A stretch of DNA of 64,000 nucleotides from Lumbricus rubellus. Lineage: Eukaryota; Annelida; Clitellata; Crassiclitellata; Lumbricidae. The notes beneath the pieces are model-generated. The model was not told the origin of the DNA. It saw only the letters and a list, made by a program, of their open reading frames with translations, and did no database searches. The DNA lies in the NCBI GenBank assembly GCA_945859605.1, contig OX243811.1, positions 62,168,976 to 62,232,975 on the forward strand, in the 5' to 3' direction. Made by a program: the position numbers and the translations under genes. Positions 60,432 to 64,000 of this stretch are shown one piece after another; within the stretch, counting starts at the first letter, position 1; every line of letters starts with the position of its first letter.

Positions 60432-61769
60432 GTAGGCCTACTTGTTGGTTAATTCACCGCACGAAGTTTCGTCTGCGTCACTTGTCGGTTTATTCACCGC
60501 ACAACTTTTGGTCCGTCTCTCTGGTATTTTAGCTTAGGCTCCTACCTTTTTTTAGTTACGTCATAGGCCCTATAATGACTCATAGGCATATTCATATTAT
60601 TCATTGATCCAGCTTCTATGTTGGCAGCAATTATTTTCATAAAAATAACTTTTATTTAATTAAAAACTATTTTCATCAGTCCGACTTCTACTTTAGCATG
60701 AGTCCTTTTCATCAAACCAGCTTCCATTTAAGCAAACATTCCTTCAATCAATCCAGCTTCCGTTTAGAGTTTAGACAAAATTCCTTTAATCAATCCGGCT
60801 TCTATTTGAGCAACAACTATTTCTCTATTTAAATAACAATCATATTTCGTCAATCCAGCTCCAATTTCAGCAAGAATCTTTTCATTGATCGCATTTCTAG
60901 GTCCTATTTCATTAAAAATTATTTCATCAATCCGACTTCTATTAAGTGAGAATTCTTTTCGTCAACGCTAAGACCAGTGATACCGCTCCTTGGCTTTTTT
61001 TCCAAGATCTTGGCTTTTTCAATCGAATCTTGGGATATTGGCTTTTTTTCAAAGGACCTTGGCTTTTTTACTTGGCTTTTTTCCCTGCCCTCTAAATAAC
61101 AATAATCTTAACAATAATCCACTAAATAACAATAATTTAAGCAATAATGCACTAAATAACAATAATCTTAGCAGTAATATAACTATGGCTCCATCTACTG
61201 ACTAGTATTTATCCGACTTATTAAATTCTCTGTCTATCTCTGAACTGTTTGCTCTCTGCATATTAGTTATTTGTGACGTCACATCCAATTTTGCGAGATT
61301 CCGCGCAAAATCGCAAATAACTTGATAGGAAATGATAAGTTGGTCACAGATACTTATATTAATAACAATAGACATTAATCTTAGAAATGCAAACAAGTCA
61401 GCTTTAACGGCTCAAAAGATCACACAAAAGCACACAAAAAATAAGCTAGGCCTATCTCACTATGTTCCAAAATGTTGCTAGTATGCTAGAAAATCAGCGA
61501 ACGGAACCACAATTATTAACAATTTAACGTACACTGTACATTAATTTCAGGCTTAATTATGTATAATTTCATAAACATCACAATAATTTATCTGATAGAA
61601 TAGCTTCTGTTCGAATAAAATAGGTGACAGTTGTTAACTTGGCTTTTCTTGGCTTTTTTTAAGACCCCATCTTGGCTTTTCTTAAATTTTGGAGCGGTAT
61701 CACTGGCTAAGACCCATACAAAATAATCCGCTACTGATATGCGGTGAATTAACCAACAAGTAGGCCTAC
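60432..61769. mobile_element. nested element with perfect 30-bp TIRs
   Basis: 60432-60461 and 61740-61769 are exact reverse complements; each begins GTAGGCCTACTTGTTGGTTA on its own strand. The interior has CCAGCTTCTATTT-type subrepeats (60605-60950), also present at 25.9-26.3k, and a hAT element. No coding sequence. Confidence 0.8.
60967..61713. mobile_element. hAT-type MITE with TTGGCTTTTT repeats
   Basis: The element 60975-61705 starts CAGTGATACCGCTCC and ends GGAGCGGTATCACTG, with GCTAAGAC on both sides. TTGGCTTTTT is repeated near both ends, and AATAACAATAATCTTA units lie at 61090-61170. 731 bp, non-coding. Confidence 0.93.
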
Positions 61770-61856
61770 CTGAATTTGTTAATGGGGACTACGTTCTGTG
61801 TAAATCTCAAATAGGGGGTGGCCGGATTGCTCTCTGGATCCGCCCCTGCATCGTTT

Positions 61857-62570
61857 CATGATGTAATAAAATTATTAAATCTATAGCGGTCTAGGCTCGC
61901 GTATAGCCTATATACGACAGTTAGGCTAACTAGGTCTATAGGCCTACACAGTAGTCGACTTATTTAGGTATAAATATTATTTTCTACCCATAACGATTTA
62001 CAGCATATGATTAGCATATTATAGGCCCTACAATTTATGCAATAATATTTAGGGCCTATATAGAATCAGTCATAATTAGGCCTACGACAAAAGCAAATCC
62101 CTGACAAGACAGAAAATTGAACGTCGTCGAGTGCTGTAGCCTAGTCAGTGTTCTTCGTAAAATTATACTATAAGGTCCTATAAGCTTATGTTAGCAGACG
62201 TTATAGCTCCAGCCAGAGCATTTTATTCATTTATTCATGAAATTTAACATATCTTACGGCTGCTGGTAAAATAATGGCTGCTATGGCCGATGCGTCTTTA
62301 ACCGGGAGTAATTATTGAAGAGGTCACTTCATAATTATTAGTTTTATTACGCAACGCTCGAGGGTGATAATTTTGTTATTAATTTTATACTGTGGTGGGG
62401 TCATTGAAAACGTTGCGAAACGTTACGTGGATGGGTGTGGGGAGTTGAACGCTACGTGATGCCTTTACCAATAGGTGCATTGTAAACGAATTTTAAATTA
62501 TGTTTCTTCGTTTATCATCAATCGAGATGACAAACCGACAGGGTCCTTAGAACTTTTTATTTCACCGTTT
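61857..62570. other. distal 5' flank of copy A, nothing recognised
   Basis: The first ~40 bases continue the paralog homology with copy B (CATGATGTA..AAATCT). Beyond that no feature is supported. Confidence 0.45.
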
Positions 62571-62574
62571 TTGG

Positions 62575-62645
62575 ACTGGGAGCGCTTCTGAGTGGCTTTT
62601 TGAAGGGCCGATATAGGGGCGCTATATAAATTCTTGAAATGAATG
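62575..62645 (+). repeat. tail fragment of repeat R1 family
   Basis: CTGGGAGCGCTTCTGAGTGG then GGGGCGCTATATAAATTC, CTTGAAATGAATGAAT. It gives the (GAAT)n 3' end of the family in forward orientation. Confidence 0.6.
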
Positions 62646-62934
62646 AATTTAAAAAACACTACCCGTTACAATGCAGACAAAATCAAATACACAGTCAGAC
62701 AGCCAATATTAGGCCTACGCCGGTCTGAAGAAGTTTTAAAATACATGGCTAGCTTTTGTAGCCTATACTATTATATGGGGTTACGTCAGTGTCGGTTGAG
62801 ACAAGTTATAGCCTATAGCTACTGAAGGCCTACGTGGCAATGGCATGTGTTCCAGCAGACAGACATAAGAAGCCCGTTCTCAGCGAAATTCAAGATGTCT
62901 GACATTTCTGTCACCGAGTTTGAAAGAAAACCCA

Positions 62935-63290
62935 TTCTTCGAAGTGGTCCCGGTGGCACCCTATCTAGCTGCAACTTTTCAGGTGAATAGCTGTGAAACC
63001 ATGGCGATGGTATAAAAATAGGAAAACTGGAGTTTCGGCCCCCCATTCTCCTCCTGGTGGTAGAGATTCGCCAACTCCTCCACTGGGTGGACCTGACAGT
63101 CCTCTGTCTAAATGCAAAGTTTCACATCAATAGCTGCAAAAAATTTGGCCCCCTACAAAAAATGCCCAACTCTGGCCCCATTATGTTAGAAATTCGCCAA
63201 CCCCTGCACTGGCTAATTCTGATGGACCCCTGTCTAGGTGCTAAGTTTCAGATCAATAGCTGCGATAGGCCTACTGTGGGCGTGCATTCT
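62935..63290 (-). repeat. Helitron-internal repeat, second copy
   Basis: The reverse complement matches 50275-50900: CAGAATGCACGCCCACAGT, GATCTGAAACTTAGCACCTA, GTCCACCCAGTGGAGGAGTT. The 3' hairpin terminus is not seen here. Confidence 0.65.
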
Positions 63291-63532
63291 GAAAAAAGTC
63301 ATATACATAATTATACATCCTAAATTATAGATAATATATCTAATTATAGATAATCATGTAATCACAGGGCAGAGCTAGGTGAGTCAAGGTTTTTGCTCAA
63401 TGTTCCTACGCAGTAACCATCTCATCCGTGTGCATTACACACTGGCCTCATCAACAAATCTATTAGAAGAAAGTACTGAACATAGATTCTGACCAGACTG
63501 GATTATATTCCAACTGCTTACGACTTTGAGAA

Positions 63533-63727
63533 TCTGGCGTCAGTTTCAAAGTGATGATGATCGACATTGTGATATAAGTGGCAGAGAAGTCGTTGAAGGA
63601 CTAGAAAATCTGTTGGTTACCATTGTTCAATGCAATCTGCCAAAGCTTGTACCACAAATTCCACCACTACACTACAATCAGCTTCTTACAAGTGGCTTAG
63701 GTGGCCAACTGCCATTTACGCAAATCA
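63533..63727 (+). CDS. candidate exon of unknown gene
   Basis: An open stretch reads IWRQFQSDDDRHCDISGREV then VEGLENLLVTIVQCNLPKLV and QIPPLHYNQLLTSGLGGQLP, and ends FTQIK at a good donor (ATCAAG|GTAACC). An acceptor-like ACGACTTTGAG precedes it. Composition is protein-like and no repeat match was seen. The family is not recognised, and no neighbouring exon could be linked within the window. It may equally be a decayed transposon protein. Confidence 0.3.
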
Positions 63728-64000
63728 AGGTAACCAACATCACAACCACCATTTACTTAGGCAGCACAATTGTGTAGTACTGTAGGTGCTATAACAAGTA
63801 ACTACATGTAACTGCCTATAGATAACTAACCAACTTGGTAACCCATCTGATGACTTTTGTCAATTTTTTGCAAACGGATACATTAATAAATTAGTCATTG
63901 CAGTTGACCGGATTTTTTGACATGGAGGTAATGCGCAAATGCATAGTGTTTTGATGCGATTGTACAATGTGTGCTAAATAAATATATTTGAAAGCTCCAC

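Larger units (their letters stand above)
59530..61856. mobile_element. large composite insertion with 8-bp duplication
   Basis: CATCGTTT at 59530-59537 and 61849-61856 flanks the sequence 59538-61848, which starts CAG and ends CTG. An end-like CAGGGGCAGATCCAGAGGGC at 59640 pairs with GCTCTCTGGATCCGCCCCTG at the right end, so the outermost ~100 bp on the left may be an extra piece. The match of copy B (39851-39880, GCATAGCTTCATGATG) across the junction supports insertion. Contains a SINE and two further elements. Confidence 0.65.

Overview
This is a metazoan nuclear genome window, probably from a marine invertebrate. It has exons separated by canonical GT/AG introns, tRNA-derived SINEs, many cut-and-paste DNA transposons, long microsatellites, and very few long open frames. 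The word TAGGCCTA is extremely over-represented. An echinoderm-like or other invertebrate deuterostome source is a guess; the window has no species-diagnostic gene.

The recognisable genes form a tandem array on the minus strand, related to METTL24 (the Methyltransf_22/FkbM-like putative methyltransferases). Copy A (57644 down to 52645) and copy B (38697 down to 27870) are complete six-exon genes. They encode about 310 and 315 residues and have identical intron positions and phases. Copy C contributes only its first coding exon (604 down to 437), and the rest would lie left of the window. Each protein starts with a short cytoplasmic tail and one membrane anchor. A cysteine-bearing stem and the methyltransferase core follow (GGAGDGG, a VYSFG segment, CEVHSFDPS, LKIDAEGAEW). 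Introns, 3' flanks and promoter-proximal sequence are also homologous between copies. This shows segmental duplication of whole genes, not retrocopies.

Layout: 1-604 is exon 1 and intron 1 of copy C. 605-27.8k is intergenic, with two mariner-like elements, a G/C-tract TIR element, a 2-kb TIR element with GTGAACCA repeats, a hAT MITE, SINEs, a ~170-bp satellite, several minisatellites, a decayed unrecognised ORF (22.6-23.4k) and a 2.4-kb TIR element. 27.87-38.7k is copy B, enlarged by a mariner, a SINE, a long hairpin and a piggyBac-type element. 38.7-52.6k is intergenic, with dispersed repeats, two LINE 3' ends, an 86-bp tandem array, a hAT MITE and a Helitron 3' end. 52.6-57.7k is compact copy A, with an AT-rich 30-bp array in intron 2. 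57.8-62k is the 5' flank of copy A, packed with nested hAT and TIR elements. 62-64k holds a second copy of the Helitron-internal repeat and one weak candidate exon.

The paralogous 5' flanks act as an internal control: insertions in copies A and C correspond to uninterrupted sequence in copy B. I found no convincing novel multi-gene system. The most informative content is the METTL24-like cluster and the transposon record around it.
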